A stretch of 64,000 nucleotides of DNA. It comes from G963692885 sp964657395 (GTDB lineage Bacteria; Acidobacteriota; Terriglobia; Terriglobales; Acidobacteriaceae). Numbering within the stretch: the stretch's first letter is position 1; every line of letters begins with the position of its first letter. Made by a program: the position numbers and the translations under genes. Shown piece by piece: positions 16,139-25,178 of this stretch. The DNA lies in NCBI GenBank assembly GCA_964657395.1, contig CAZZUX010000006.1:1-64000 (forward strand), given 5' to 3'. The notes below the pieces were generated by a model. It had not been told where the DNA came from and ran no database searches. It saw only the letters and a program-made list of their open reading frames with translations.

Positions 16139-17035
16139 ATGCCGGAGCTGCCTGATATTGCTGCGTACCTCCATGCGCTGGAGCAGCGGATTCTCGGGCA
16201 ACGGATGGAGCGTGTCCGGATTGCGAGTGCGTTTCTGCTGCGGACGGCTGTGCCGCCGGTGTCGGCTGCCGAGGGCAGGGAAGTGGTGGCGCTGCGGCGT
16301 ATCGGCAAACGGATTGCGATTGGTTTCGACAACGAAATATGGCTGGTGCTGCACCTGATGATTGCCGGTCGACTGCATTGGCGCGGTCCCGGGGCGAAGC
16401 TCGGCGGTCGGCAGAACCTGGCTGCGTTCGACTTTCCTCACGGTTCGCTGGTGCTGACGGAGGCGGGTGCGAAGCGTCGGGCCTCACTGCACGTGATGCG
16501 CGGTGACGATCTGGCACTGCTAGATCCGGGAGGCATCGATATTTTCTCGAGCGACATGGGTGCCTTCAAAGCGGCGCTGATGGCAGAAAATCGCACATTG
16601 AAGCGTGCGTTGACGGATCCGCGCATTTTGAGCGGGATCGGGAATGCATATTCGGACGAGATTCTTCATGCAGCGCGGCTTTCGCCGATTGCGCAGACGC
16701 ATAAGCTGACGCCTGATGAGTGGGACCGGCTCTATTCGGCGACGCGCGGCACGATGAAGGATTGGATTGAGAAATTTCGGGTGGAAGCGGGGAAGGGCTT
16801 TCCGGAGAAGGTGACCGCGTTTCGCGAGGATATGGCGGTGCATGGTCGCTTTGGAAAGCCTTGTCCTCGGTGTGGGCAGCCGATCCAGCGAATCCGCTAT
16901 GCGGACAATGAAACGAACTACTGTGCGGCGTGTCAGACGGGAGGTAAGGTGCTTGCGGATCGGAGCCTGTCGCGACTTCTAGGAGCGGACTGGCCGCGAT
17001 CGCTGGAGGAGTTGGAGGCTCTGAAGCGGCGGTAG
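16139..17035 (+). CDS. Fpg/Nei-family DNA glycosylase
   Basis: A 298-aa base-excision repair glycosylase/AP lyase. It starts MPELPDIAAYL, so the catalytic Pro2 and Glu3 are in place once ATG 16139 is used instead of the upstream GTG. The helix-two-turn-helix segment (LTDPRILSGIGNAYSDEILH) and the C-terminal zinc finger (CPRCG...CAACQ, with a following basic stretch) are complete. The N-terminal PELPDI form, rather than PELPEVE, leaves MutM versus Nei-like substrate preference open. It removes oxidised bases from DNA. Confidence 0.9.
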   Translation: MPELPDIAAYLHALEQRILGQRMERVRIASAFLLRTAVPPVSAAEGREVVALRRIGKRIAIGFDNEIWLVLHLMIAGRLHWRGPGAKLGGRQNLAAFDFPHGSLVLTEAGAKRRASLHVMRGDDLALLDPGGIDIFSSDMGAFKAALMAENRTLKRALTDPRILSGIGNAYSDEILHAARLSPIAQTHKLTPDEWDRLYSATRGTMKDWIEKFRVEAGKGFPEKVTAFREDMAVHGRFGKPCPRCGQPIQRIRYADNETNYCAACQTGGKVLADRSLSRLLGADWPRSLEELEALKRR

Positions 17036-17051
17036 TTTCCTGGAAGCTGGG

Positions 17052-18638
17052 TTAGACGACGACGCTCTCGCGGTACTCACCGAAGACTTTACGCATAGCG
17101 TTTGCAATCTCGCCGACGGTTGCGTTGTTGTCGACGGCTTCGACGATGGCCGGCATCAGGTTTCGACCTTCGCGGGCTGTGCTTTCGACAGACGCGATTG
17201 CAGTCTGCCACTTGGCGGCATTGCGTGCGGCGCGGAGAGACTGCAGGCGTTCTACCTGGCGCTGCTCAAGGGCCGGATCGATGCGCTGGACGGGAACGCC
17301 GGGTTCGGCATCGCGTGTGAATTTATTGACGCCGACGACGACCTGGCTGCCGCTTTCGACGGCGCGCTGGAAGGCGTAGGCGGCATCCTGGATTTGACTT
17401 TGGACCCAGCCTCGCTCGATGGCGCGCAGCATGCCGCCGAGCTTCTCGATGCGGGCGAAGTAGTCATCGACTTCGCGCTCGATGCGCAGAGTGTCGGCTT
17501 CGACTGCATAGGAGCCGGCGAAGGGGTCGATGACGCCAGGAATGCCGCTTTCGTGCGCGAGAATCTGCTGGGTTCGAATGGCGATGCGGGCGGCGTCTTC
17601 GGTGGGCAGGGCGAGAGCTTCGTCGAAGCCATTGGTATGCAGCGACTGGGTGCCGCCCATCACGGCCGAGAGTGCCTGGATGGTGGTGCGGACGATGTTG
17701 TTTTCGGGCTGTTGGGCGGTGAGCGTTGAGCCGGCGGTCTGGGTATGGAAGCGAAGCATCCACGACTTTGGATTTTGAGCGTGGAAGGTGTCGCGCATGA
17801 GCTTGGCCCAGATTTTGCGGGCTGCGCGGAACTTGGCGACTTCTTCGAGAAAGTTGTTGTGTGCGTTGAAGAAGAAGGAGAGGCGAGGGGCAAATTCATC
17901 CACCTGCAGACCGGCGGTAATGGCGGCCTGCACGTAGGCGGTGCCATTGGCGAGGGTGAAGGCGACTTCCTGGGCGGCGGTCGAGCCGGCTTCGCGCATG
18001 TGGTAGCCGGAGATGGAGATGGTGTTCCACTCGGGCATCTCGGTGCGCGCCCAGGCGAACATGTCGGTAATGATGCGCATAGCGGCGGGGATGGGATAGA
18101 TGTAGGTGCCGCGGGCGATGTATTCCTTGAGAACGTCATTCTGGACAGTGCCGGAGAGCTTGTGGACGGCTGCGCCGGATCGGCGGGCGGCAACGGCGTA
18201 GAGCGCCAGCAGGATACTCGCGGTCGAGTTGATAGTCATTGACGTGGAAATTTTGTCGAGAGGGATGCCGTCGAAGAGTCGCTGCATATCTTCGATGGAG
18301 TCGATGGCGACGCCGACCTTGCCGACTTCGCCGAGGGCGAGCGGGTCGTCAGAGTCGTAGCCGATTTGGGTGGGCAGGTCGAAGGCGACGGAGAGGCCGG
18401 CGGTGCCGTTGGCGAGTAGAAATTTGTAGCGGCGGTTGGATTCTTCGGCGTCGCCCATCCCGGCGTACTGGCGCATGGTCCAGAGGCGGCCGGTGTACAT
18501 GGTGGGCTGGATGCCGCGCGTGAATGGATACTGGCCGGGCAAGCCGAGATCGGTGGCAGGGACAAAGCCGAGGGCTTCGAGATCATCCTGCGTCCAGAGA
18601 GTCCTGGAGCCTATGGATCTGGTGTCGACAGGGTCCAT
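17052..18638 (-). CDS. Methylmalonyl-CoA mutase large-subunit-type protein (no B12 domain)
   Basis: A 528-aa acyl-CoA mutase catalytic barrel. Marks are YPFTRGIQPTMYTGRLWTMR, QYAGMGDAEESNRRYKFLL, GLSVAFDLPTQIGYDSDDP and the C-terminal HESGIPGVIDPFAGSYAVE. The protein ends without a cobalamin-binding DxHxxG domain, so the B12 subunit must be encoded elsewhere, as in the split archaeal-type enzyme. It probably converts methylmalonyl-CoA to succinyl-CoA or acts on a related branched acyl-CoA; the substrate is not certain. No small subunit or MeaB chaperone is nearby. Confidence 0.88.
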   Translation of the reverse strand: MDPVDTRSIGSRTLWTQDDLEALGFVPATDLGLPGQYPFTRGIQPTMYTGRLWTMRQYAGMGDAEESNRRYKFLLANGTAGLSVAFDLPTQIGYDSDDPLALGEVGKVGVAIDSIEDMQRLFDGIPLDKISTSMTINSTASILLALYAVAARRSGAAVHKLSGTVQNDVLKEYIARGTYIYPIPAAMRIITDMFAWARTEMPEWNTISISGYHMREAGSTAAQEVAFTLANGTAYVQAAITAGLQVDEFAPRLSFFFNAHNNFLEEVAKFRAARKIWAKLMRDTFHAQNPKSWMLRFHTQTAGSTLTAQQPENNIVRTTIQALSAVMGGTQSLHTNGFDEALALPTEDAARIAIRTQQILAHESGIPGVIDPFAGSYAVEADTLRIEREVDDYFARIEKLGGMLRAIERGWVQSQIQDAAYAFQRAVESGSQVVVGVNKFTRDAEPGVPVQRIDPALEQRQVERLQSLRAARNAAKWQTAIASVESTAREGRNLMPAIVEAVDNNATVGEIANAMRKVFGEYRESVVV

Positions 18639-18648
18639 CAGGCGGTTC

Positions 18649-19194
18649 TCATCGAGCTGCCCTCGCCGACTGGCGATCTGCTGACTGGCGTCGTGATCTT
18701 ACCCGGGCACGCAGAAACGAACTGGCGGAAAAGTAGACGAAGACGGCTGTCAGGAAACAGTAGAGTTCGAAGGTTCGGTGTGCAGGACCGCCGGCGTACT
18801 GTGCACGCAAATGGTAGACATTTTGTCCGAAGAACGCGGCAAAAAGTGCGAAGAAGCAGCCGGTAATTTCGAGCCAGAGAACACTGCTGGCATGAGCGAA
18901 GGGGCGGAAGAAGGATTGTCCGAAGTTACGGGAACCCCGCCCGATGCCCTGGCCGAGATTTCGACCCTGCTGCGCTACCTGCGCGGCCCGCTGCCGCATG
19001 GCTTCCTGCATTGCCGGGGTAATGACCTCGGGACGTGGACGCGCTGAGTTGTCAGCATTTGCCCGTACCGTGGTATTTTGCGACGCAGTCTGCTGCTCTG
19101 CCTTCTGTTTTGCTTCTGTGGCGCGGTCGCGCGCGATTCTGCCGGCGACTCTTACCCCGATTCCGAGTTTTTTCCCGAACGAGTTTGGTTCCAT
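18649..19194 (-). CDS. Hypothetical membrane protein
   Basis: A 181-aa protein without a recognised family. The N-terminal half is a basic, Gln/Ala-rich helix region (VRVAGRIARDRATEAKQKAE). Two transmembrane helices follow at about residues 100-125 (ITGCFFALFAAFFGQNVY) and 140-160 (ELYCFLTAVFVYFSASSFL), then a basic tail. The start MEPNSFGKK (19194) is preferred over an ATG 21 bp upstream because of the GGAGCAGGGAA stretch before it. It ends 10 bp before the mutase start and could share its transcript. Confidence 0.65.
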   Translation of the reverse strand: MEPNSFGKKLGIGVRVAGRIARDRATEAKQKAEQQTASQNTTVRANADNSARPRPEVITPAMQEAMRQRAAQVAQQGRNLGQGIGRGSRNFGQSFFRPFAHASSVLWLEITGCFFALFAAFFGQNVYHLRAQYAGGPAHRTFELYCFLTAVFVYFSASSFLRARVRSRRQSADRQSARAAR

Positions 19195-19367
19195 TTCCCT
19201 GCTCCGCGACACCAAAGGATAGCAGCGCCGCGCAAAAGTTTCTTTTCACCATTCTGATACGCGTTGCGACTCTGGATCATCAGAAGTAAGGTACTCGTAG
19301 AACGGCTGGCAGGTCGCCACCCGGAGCGTTGTGGTTTACCGGAAATCTTTCGCCGAAGGGGAAAAAT

Positions 19368-19709
19368 TTGAACAAACGTATGCGCAAGCTCATTCAGCAA
19401 CTCGGCGAAGCCATCCACGACTCAGTGTCAGAATCGGAACTGATTGCCGGGGTGGTGCAGGATATCCGTCGCCACGGATTCGATGTGCTGCTGATGCTGG
19501 AAGCCACCATTGGCTTGAATGAAGTGGAACAGCAACCGGCCAGCCTTGCTGCTGCATCAGACGGCGATGGTGAGGTGGAAAATGGTGCTGCAGCAAACAG
19601 TGGTTCTTTCACACAGCAGGACGTTAAGTTCCTGCGCTCGCTGCGCATTTCGGTCGAAGGGGAAGATCCCTCTTCTGCTCAGGAATCTCTCAGCGACCAC
19701 TCGGAATAG
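19368..19709 (+). CDS. Hypothetical small acidic protein
   Basis: A 113-aa protein of unknown function. The N-terminal half is predicted helical (MRKLIQQLGEAIHDSVSESE). The C-terminal half is acidic and polar. The start chosen is TTG at 19368 because AAGGGG lies about six bases before it; ATG 19380 is the alternative. It is transcribed towards glgC, 132 bp upstream of that gene. Confidence 0.6.
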   Translation: MNKRMRKLIQQLGEAIHDSVSESELIAGVVQDIRRHGFDVLLMLEATIGLNEVEQQPASLAAASDGDGEVENGAAANSGSFTQQDVKFLRSLRISVEGEDPSSAQESLSDHSE

Positions 19710-19841
19710 TCTTACCGCACCGCCAGCGAGTGTTGTTATCTCTCCGTGATACGATGTGCCCGATTGTCTGGTGCTGTCCCTTTGAAGCATCAATCATCAG
19801 TCCACAGCATCAAGGCGCAGGGCGCGGGAAGCGGAGACTAC

Positions 19842-21104
19842 ATGTTTGGGATGAAAGATACGCTGGGTGTGTTGTTGGCGGGCGGAGCGGGAGAAAGACT
19901 GTTTCCGCTCACCAGGGACCGCGCCAAACCTGCTGTACCGTTTGGCGGCCAATATCGGATCATCGATATCACCCTGTCCAACTGCATCAACTCCGGCCTG
20001 CGCCGCGTTTACATCCTGACCCAGTACAAGGCACTTTCGCTGAACCGCCACATTCGTGAGGGCTGGAGCGGCGTAGTCGCGCAGGAACTGGGCGAGTTTA
20101 TCGAGATTCTTCCGCCGATGCAGCGGGTGAGTGCCAACTGGTACATGGGCACGGCTGATGCGGTCTATCAGAACATTTACTCGATCGGCTCCGAGCAGCC
20201 GAAATACGTCATCATTCTCTCCGGCGACCACATTTACAAGATGGACTACAGCCGCATGCTCGACCACCACATTGCGGTCGACGCGGATGTGACGCTGGCG
20301 ACTTTGCCGATTGACCCGTCAGAGGTTTCGCGATTCGGCGTGGTAGAGGTGGCGAAGAATGGCGATGTGATCGGCTTTGATGAGAAGCCGAAAACGACCG
20401 AGATGCGTTCGCCGTTTAATCCTGAGATGGTGGATGCGTCGATGGGCATCTATATCTTCAACACGGATGTGCTGCTGCCTGCATTGATGAAGGATGCGGA
20501 AGATCCCGACTCCAAGCATGACTTCGGCCATAACATTCTGCCCAGCATTCTTGGTCAGTACAAGATGACGGCGTACAACTTTGTCGATGAGAACAAGAAG
20601 CAGGCGTTGTACTGGCGCGATGTCGGCACACTCGATGCCTACTATGACGCCAACATGGATCTGGTGTCCGTGTCGCCAGTATTCAACCTCTATGACAACA
20701 GCTGGGCCATGCGCACCCGTCAGCGTCAGTATCCGCCGGCCAAGTTTGTTTTTGGTGAGCCCGGGCGCACGGGTATGGCCATCAACTCGGTCATCTCGCA
20801 GGGCTGCATCATCTCCGGTGCGGTGGTTCGGAACAGTATTCTTTCGCAGGATGTGCGCGTGAACTCCTATGCGGACATTGAGTCGAGCATCATCTTCACG
20901 CACTGCAATATCGGTCGGCATTGCCGCATCAAGCGGGCCATTATCGATCGGGACGTGCATTTGCCTGAAGGGACGGTGATCGGCTACGACCAGGAGCAGG
21001 ACCGGAAGAACTATTTCGTGACTCCTTCCGGGCTGACCGTGGTGACGCGGGATCTGTCGCTGTATGAGAGTCCGCAGATACGGAGTCAGCGGCAGCCTTC
21101 GTAG
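19842..21104 (+). CDS. glgC: Glucose-1-phosphate adenylyltransferase
   Basis: A 420-aa ADP-glucose pyrophosphorylase, the first committed step of glycogen synthesis (ATP + glucose-1-P to ADP-glucose + PPi). The N terminus LAGGAGERLFPLTRDRAKPA is the nucleotide-binding signature. YRIIDITLSNCINSG and the Lys-containing DEKP motif follow, and the C-terminal left-handed beta-helix repeats lie at about residues 310-400. ATG 19842 is preferred, with GGAGA upstream and the signature then at residue 11. The other glg genes are not in the window. Confidence 0.95.
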   Translation: MFGMKDTLGVLLAGGAGERLFPLTRDRAKPAVPFGGQYRIIDITLSNCINSGLRRVYILTQYKALSLNRHIREGWSGVVAQELGEFIEILPPMQRVSANWYMGTADAVYQNIYSIGSEQPKYVIILSGDHIYKMDYSRMLDHHIAVDADVTLATLPIDPSEVSRFGVVEVAKNGDVIGFDEKPKTTEMRSPFNPEMVDASMGIYIFNTDVLLPALMKDAEDPDSKHDFGHNILPSILGQYKMTAYNFVDENKKQALYWRDVGTLDAYYDANMDLVSVSPVFNLYDNSWAMRTRQRQYPPAKFVFGEPGRTGMAINSVISQGCIISGAVVRNSILSQDVRVNSYADIESSIIFTHCNIGRHCRIKRAIIDRDVHLPEGTVIGYDQEQDRKNYFVTPSGLTVVTRDLSLYESPQIRSQRQPS

Positions 21105-21200
21105 CGGCCGTGATCCGAGGGCTGGAGTTGACGTCGTCCAGTACGAAGCCAGCCCGAGCTTAGATGGGGCTCTTCCTGATCGGTTAACATCAAAGGCTGC

Positions 21201-21827
21201 ATGAAGACCTTCGATCCCGCGGCACTCACTCCCCAGGACAATTACAAGCTGCTTGCCGGTACCATTTTGCCGCGTCCGATTGCCTTTGTTTCCACAATGA
21301 GTGAGCGCGGGATACGCAACCTGGCGCCTTACAGCTTTTTTACGGTTGCCAGCGCCAATCCGCCGATCGTGGTCTTTTGCCCGATGGTGCGGCCGCCCAA
21401 TGCGAAACAACTATCGAGTGTGAAGGACACGCTCGGCAATATTGCCGCGATGAAGGAATTCGTACTCAATATTGTGTCGGAAGATTTTGTCGGCAAGATG
21501 AACCAGACGGCTGCAGAAGTTGAACCGGAGATTGATGAGTGGGAGCTGTCCGGGCTGACACCGGTGGCGAGCGAGTTAGTGCGGCCGCCGCGTGTGGGTG
21601 AATCACGCATGCAGATGGAATGCAGGTTGTTGCGTCTGGTGGTGGCGAGCGACAGGCCGCTTGGAGGCACACTGGTGCTGGGAGAAGTTCTCCGGTTTCA
21701 CGTGGCGGAAGAGATAGTCAGCGACAAGCTCATCATTGATCCGGATAAGTTGAACGCAGTCGGCCGCATGGGAGGCGCTGCTTATATCCGGACGCACGAT
21801 CGATTTGATCTCGAGCGCCCGAAGTAA
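21201..21827 (+). CDS. Flavin reductase family protein (FMN-binding split barrel)
   Basis: A 208-aa protein of the flavin-reductase-like split-barrel family. RPIAFVSTMSERGIRNLAPY and SFFTVASANPPIVVF are the FMN-contacting strands. Members reduce FMN with NAD(P)H or act as flavoproteins of unknown substrate. It is probably a single-gene unit, ending 9 bp before a convergent gene. Confidence 0.88.
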   Translation: MKTFDPAALTPQDNYKLLAGTILPRPIAFVSTMSERGIRNLAPYSFFTVASANPPIVVFCPMVRPPNAKQLSSVKDTLGNIAAMKEFVLNIVSEDFVGKMNQTAAEVEPEIDEWELSGLTPVASELVRPPRVGESRMQMECRLLRLVVASDRPLGGTLVLGEVLRFHVAEEIVSDKLIIDPDKLNAVGRMGGAAYIRTHDRFDLERPK

Positions 21828-21836
21828 GCTCTTTGT

Positions 21837-22337
21837 TCACAGTTGGGCTCGCTCCAACTGCACGCGGAGATTGCCAGCGAGCTCTACCACCATCTTGAGC
21901 TTGGAAGCGACGTTCCCGGATAAGGCTGGCTCGGCTAAGGCCAGCTGCGACTGCAGCAACAACCCGGTGACAGTCGACTTCAACTGGCATTCAATGGTCG
22001 TAGCTGCTGCGCGCATGGCTAATGCCTGCTCCTGTTCACGGCGACTGAGTCCGGCGCGAATATCCCGAGCCAGTCGAGCGGTGCCGGATAGCGCAAAGTT
22101 TACCTGCATTGGAACAGCCAGGCCGGTGAAGCGCCAGAGCAGCTCGGCTCCGCGAACGTCTGCTTCCACGATCGATTCATCCACAACGACCACCGAGTAG
22201 GGGTGACGCTTGAGGGCAGCGATGCCTTCCTTGCGATCAGGAGCGCTGTCTACTGGTATGCCGAGCTGGTTGGAAAGGTTGAGAGCACAGTTTTCAACGC
22301 CCGGGATGGCTGAAATCAGCAGAATGGTGTGATTCAT
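21837..22337 (-). CDS. Degenerate receiver-like protein
   Basis: A 166-aa protein. Residues 1-75 (HTILLISAIPGVENCALNLS ... YSVVVVDESIVEADVRG) look like a response-regulator receiver fold. However, the acidic pair after the first strand is missing (LLISAIPG) and no conserved Lys is evident, so it is a pseudo-receiver. The rest is helical, Ala/Leu/Gln-rich (REQEQALAMRAAATTIECQL) and may form a coiled coil. ATG 22337 follows AAGGAG at a good distance. It is the third gene after a sensor kinase and an NtrC-like regulator on the same strand. Confidence 0.65.
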   Translation of the reverse strand: MNHTILLISAIPGVENCALNLSNQLGIPVDSAPDRKEGIAALKRHPYSVVVVDESIVEADVRGAELLWRFTGLAVPMQVNFALSGTARLARDIRAGLSRREQEQALAMRAAATTIECQLKSTVTGLLLQSQLALAEPALSGNVASKLKMVVELAGNLRVQLERAQL

Positions 22338-22383
22338 CTTGTACTCCTTTACCGCGGTGAGCTGTCGTGAGCCGAGTGCTGCG

Positions 22384-23823
22384 TTAGTCGCCGGCGGCGA
22401 GTATGAGGCCATCATCCAGTCCGTACTCTTTCAATTTGCGGTAGAGGGTGGTCTTACCGATTCCCAGCAATCTTGCTGCTCGGAGCTTGTCTCCCTTCAG
22501 CTTCAACAAAGTGGAAAGGATAGTCTCCCGTTCGAGGGAGGCAAGGGATTGAACCTCCCTGTCGACACCGGGGAGTGCTGCTTCCGGCACCTTCGAGACG
22601 GGCCTGTGACTTTGCAGCATGTGCGACTGTAACTGTGTCGGCATGTCGCCGGGGTGCATGACGGGGCCGGTAGACATGGAGAAGCAGTGCTCGATTGCGT
22701 TCTCGAGTTCGCGGACATTGCCAGGCCACGGATAATCCACCATGGTGCGCAGGGCATCATCCGATAAAAGATTTGCGGTGCCGCGGGCGCGGTTCATCTT
22801 GTCCATGAAATGCGCGGCAAGAATGGGGATATCTGCCTTCCTGTCGCGGAGATTCGGCAATCGCAGGTTGACAACACTGAGACGGTAGTAGAGGTCTTTG
22901 CGAAAGGTACCTTTCTCTACCATGGTCGAGAGGTCGCGGTTGGTAGCAGCCAATACCCGCGCATTCATGGCGACCCGGTGGGTTGCTCCGACGGGTCGGA
23001 TCTCTTTTTCCTGGAGCGCCCGCAGCAGCTTGGCCTGCAGATCCAGCGGCAGTTCTCCTACTTCATCGAGGAAGACGGTGCCGCCATCAGCAGTGGCGAG
23101 CAGGCCATCCTTGTTTCGGTGAGCGCCGGTGAATGCGCCTTTAACGTAGCCGAAGAGTTCGCTTTCGATGAGGGTCGGCACCAGTGAACCGCAGTCAACT
23201 GGAATGAACGGCTTGTTCGCGTTGGGTCCATTGTTGTGAATGGAACGCGCCACCAGTTCTTTGCCGGTGCCGCTTTCGCCCAGGATGAGCACCGGGTGAG
23301 TACTCTGCGCGACCTTGGCGAGGATGCGGTAGAGTTTCTCCATTTCGGGGCTGCGGCCGATGATATTGCCGGAGCCCTGGTGGAGGCGAAGGCGCTCGCG
23401 CAGGGTCCTGCTGACGCCGCATGCGTCGAGTCGTTCGGCGATGCGGTCCAGCACCGCGGCCAGTTCCTCGATCGCAAATGGCTTGGTGAGGTAGTCGGCA
23501 GCCCCCATGCGCATGGCCTCTACAGCGGATTGCACCGAAGCAGATGCGTGCATGACCAGGACTGCTGTATCCGGCTGCAGAAGTTTGATCTCGCCTAACA
23601 GGGTGAGACCTTCGCCTGCCGGTACTTTCAGTTCGAGCAGGATGACATCGAAAGCGTGCCCGTGCAGGAGTCTGCGTGCTTCCGCAGTAGTCTCCACCTG
23701 TTGTGGAAGAAATCCCATTTCAAGGGAAATTTCCGAGCAGGCAGCGCGAGTGGCCGAATCCTCATCGATGATGAGGAGGTGCAGCTTGCCAATGCGAGGC
23801 ATCGGCGAAGTAAAGTGTGCCAT
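22384..23823 (-). CDS. Sigma-54-dependent NtrC-type response regulator with Glu at the phospho-acceptor site
   Basis: A 479-aa regulator with a receiver domain (about 13-125), an AAA+ domain (about 150-385) and a Fis-type helix-turn-helix (about 435-470). The Walker A motif is GESGTGKE, the sigma-54 contact is GAFTGA, and Walker B is GGTVFLDEVGELP. In the receiver, FDVILLELKVP has Glu64 where NtrC-type proteins have the phospho-accepting Asp, while the TKPF Lys is kept. It lies 68 bp after the kinase gene. It should activate sigma-54 promoters, perhaps without phosphorylation. Confidence 0.92.
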   Translation of the reverse strand: MAHFTSPMPRIGKLHLLIIDEDSATRAACSEISLEMGFLPQQVETTAEARRLLHGHAFDVILLELKVPAGEGLTLLGEIKLLQPDTAVLVMHASASVQSAVEAMRMGAADYLTKPFAIEELAAVLDRIAERLDACGVSRTLRERLRLHQGSGNIIGRSPEMEKLYRILAKVAQSTHPVLILGESGTGKELVARSIHNNGPNANKPFIPVDCGSLVPTLIESELFGYVKGAFTGAHRNKDGLLATADGGTVFLDEVGELPLDLQAKLLRALQEKEIRPVGATHRVAMNARVLAATNRDLSTMVEKGTFRKDLYYRLSVVNLRLPNLRDRKADIPILAAHFMDKMNRARGTANLLSDDALRTMVDYPWPGNVRELENAIEHCFSMSTGPVMHPGDMPTQLQSHMLQSHRPVSKVPEAALPGVDREVQSLASLERETILSTLLKLKGDKLRAARLLGIGKTTLYRKLKEYGLDDGLILAAGD

Positions 23824-23891
23824 GGTTGTTTGTAACCGTATGTGATTTTTCTGGATTGTACGTCATGGGCTTTCCTGTTGTGGGAATGTTT

Positions 23892-24842
23892 TCACGCCTT
23901 CACAGAGTTATTCGTAACTACCGGAAGTACAATCTCGAAACGAGAGCCTCTTTCAGGCAGCCTTAAAGCACGCACAGTGCCCTGGCCGGCCTCTACAAAT
24001 TCGCGGACAATGCGCAGACCCAGTCCGCGTGGCCGGAATGACATGCGGGGGCGGAGAGACTCTTCCGGCATGGTGCGTACCTGGGTTTCAAAGATGCGGT
24101 CGAGCAGACTGAGAGGGATGCCCGGACCGTTGTCTTCGATAGACAGAAGAATGCACGGAACGCTGTCCCGCGACACAGGAGAGGCTGCGATCAGGATCCG
24201 CCCGCCGGCAGACATCGCTTCGGTCGCGTTGCGAACCAGGTTAATGAGGGTTCGCGTGAAGTCAACGGCCGGCATATGGAGGCCGCATGCAGGGCAGGAA
24301 TCAAGATCGAGAGTGAGGACGACTTTAGGCCCTGCCAGGGCACTCAACATCGGCAGCATTGCCTGCAGCTCGGCGACCATGTTCAGGACCGGTTTTTCGC
24401 TGCCCTGTCTTGTAAAAGCCAGAGTGGAGGGAGCCTCACGAGAGGTCTCAGTTTGATGGACCAGTCCTGGCGGAAGATCGCTGTTCCTTCCCCTGTGGGC
24501 AACAGGCATGATGCGCCGTTTTTCCTGCGGCTTGCTGACGGCGCCAGTTGAGACGGAGCGCAGTGCTTCTACCAGCAGACGGTCCAGGAGCTGGCCGCTG
24601 CTGTCTCGTAACAGACGAAGTTCACTCAGGAAATGTTGATGTTCCGGCTTCAGGACACCTGGCGTACTGAGGAGTTCGCAATAGATATCCATGGCAGCGA
24701 GCATATTGCGGGCATCATGGGCCAGGCCGGCGGAGTATTGCGCAATCGAGGGGGGCGCCGATTGGGTGGGATGGACGCTCTGGAGGAAGGAGTTTTCAAG
24801 CAGACTGGAGGGAAGGATTGTAGTGGCAGGTTTGTGTCGCAT
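23892..24842 (-). CDS. Soluble sensor histidine kinase
   Basis: A 316-aa kinase with no membrane segment or recognised sensor domain. The H-box is YSAGLAHDARNMLAAM with His42. The ATPase part has the N-box NLVRNATEAMSAGG, the G1 box DNGPGIP and the G2 box PRGLGLRIVREFVEAGQG. A linker of about 100 polar residues separates the two halves. It is the first gene of the three-gene set with the NtrC-type regulator, its most likely partner. However, that regulator lacks the usual Asp, so the phosphate target is unclear. Confidence 0.85.
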   Translation of the reverse strand: MRHKPATTILPSSLLENSFLQSVHPTQSAPPSIAQYSAGLAHDARNMLAAMDIYCELLSTPGVLKPEHQHFLSELRLLRDSSGQLLDRLLVEALRSVSTGAVSKPQEKRRIMPVAHRGRNSDLPPGLVHQTETSREAPSTLAFTRQGSEKPVLNMVAELQAMLPMLSALAGPKVVLTLDLDSCPACGLHMPAVDFTRTLINLVRNATEAMSAGGRILIAASPVSRDSVPCILLSIEDNGPGIPLSLLDRIFETQVRTMPEESLRPRMSFRPRGLGLRIVREFVEAGQGTVRALRLPERGSRFEIVLPVVTNNSVKA

Positions 24843-25178
24843 GGGACGCCCCTTGTTCGATCTCTGGACTTGTCGCGGCGAAAAGGCCGCGGCTTCTTGG
24901 GCTTCCTAAGTACACGTTGCTGGCCAAATGGATGGACGGCTCTAAACCATTCATTTTATGGAGGTTGTAGGTCTAACAGAAAAGTAGAAGGCGACTGGCG
25001 TGTTCCCGGAAAGGAACGGGGAGCCGGTCAGGTTTCAGCGTATCGCTTTCAGAACAAATGACTTTCGAGAGACGAGATAGCCTTTCCCAATTTGGATGGA
25101 GTTCTGAAATTGAATCGTCCGTGACGATTCCCTTGCCCACAGGGTTGAAGCGCGCGCGCATCATCTAGACTGAAAGTC
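24843..25178. other. Divergent intergenic region, no gene seen
   Basis: 336 bp between the kinase operon (minus) and rph (plus). It must hold both promoters. A 6-bp CGCGGC/GCCGCG hairpin lies at 24874-24891 in the kinase leader. I see no convincing promoter, small gene or repeat. Confidence 0.6.

Noticed and set aside
20319..21410. 363-codon open frame antisense to glgC and the start of the flavin reductase
   Set aside because: Shadow of two well-supported genes, no domain seen.
21695..21710. parS-like CACGTGG in the flavin reductase gene
   Set aside because: Only one half-site matches and it is within coding sequence; not a palindrome.
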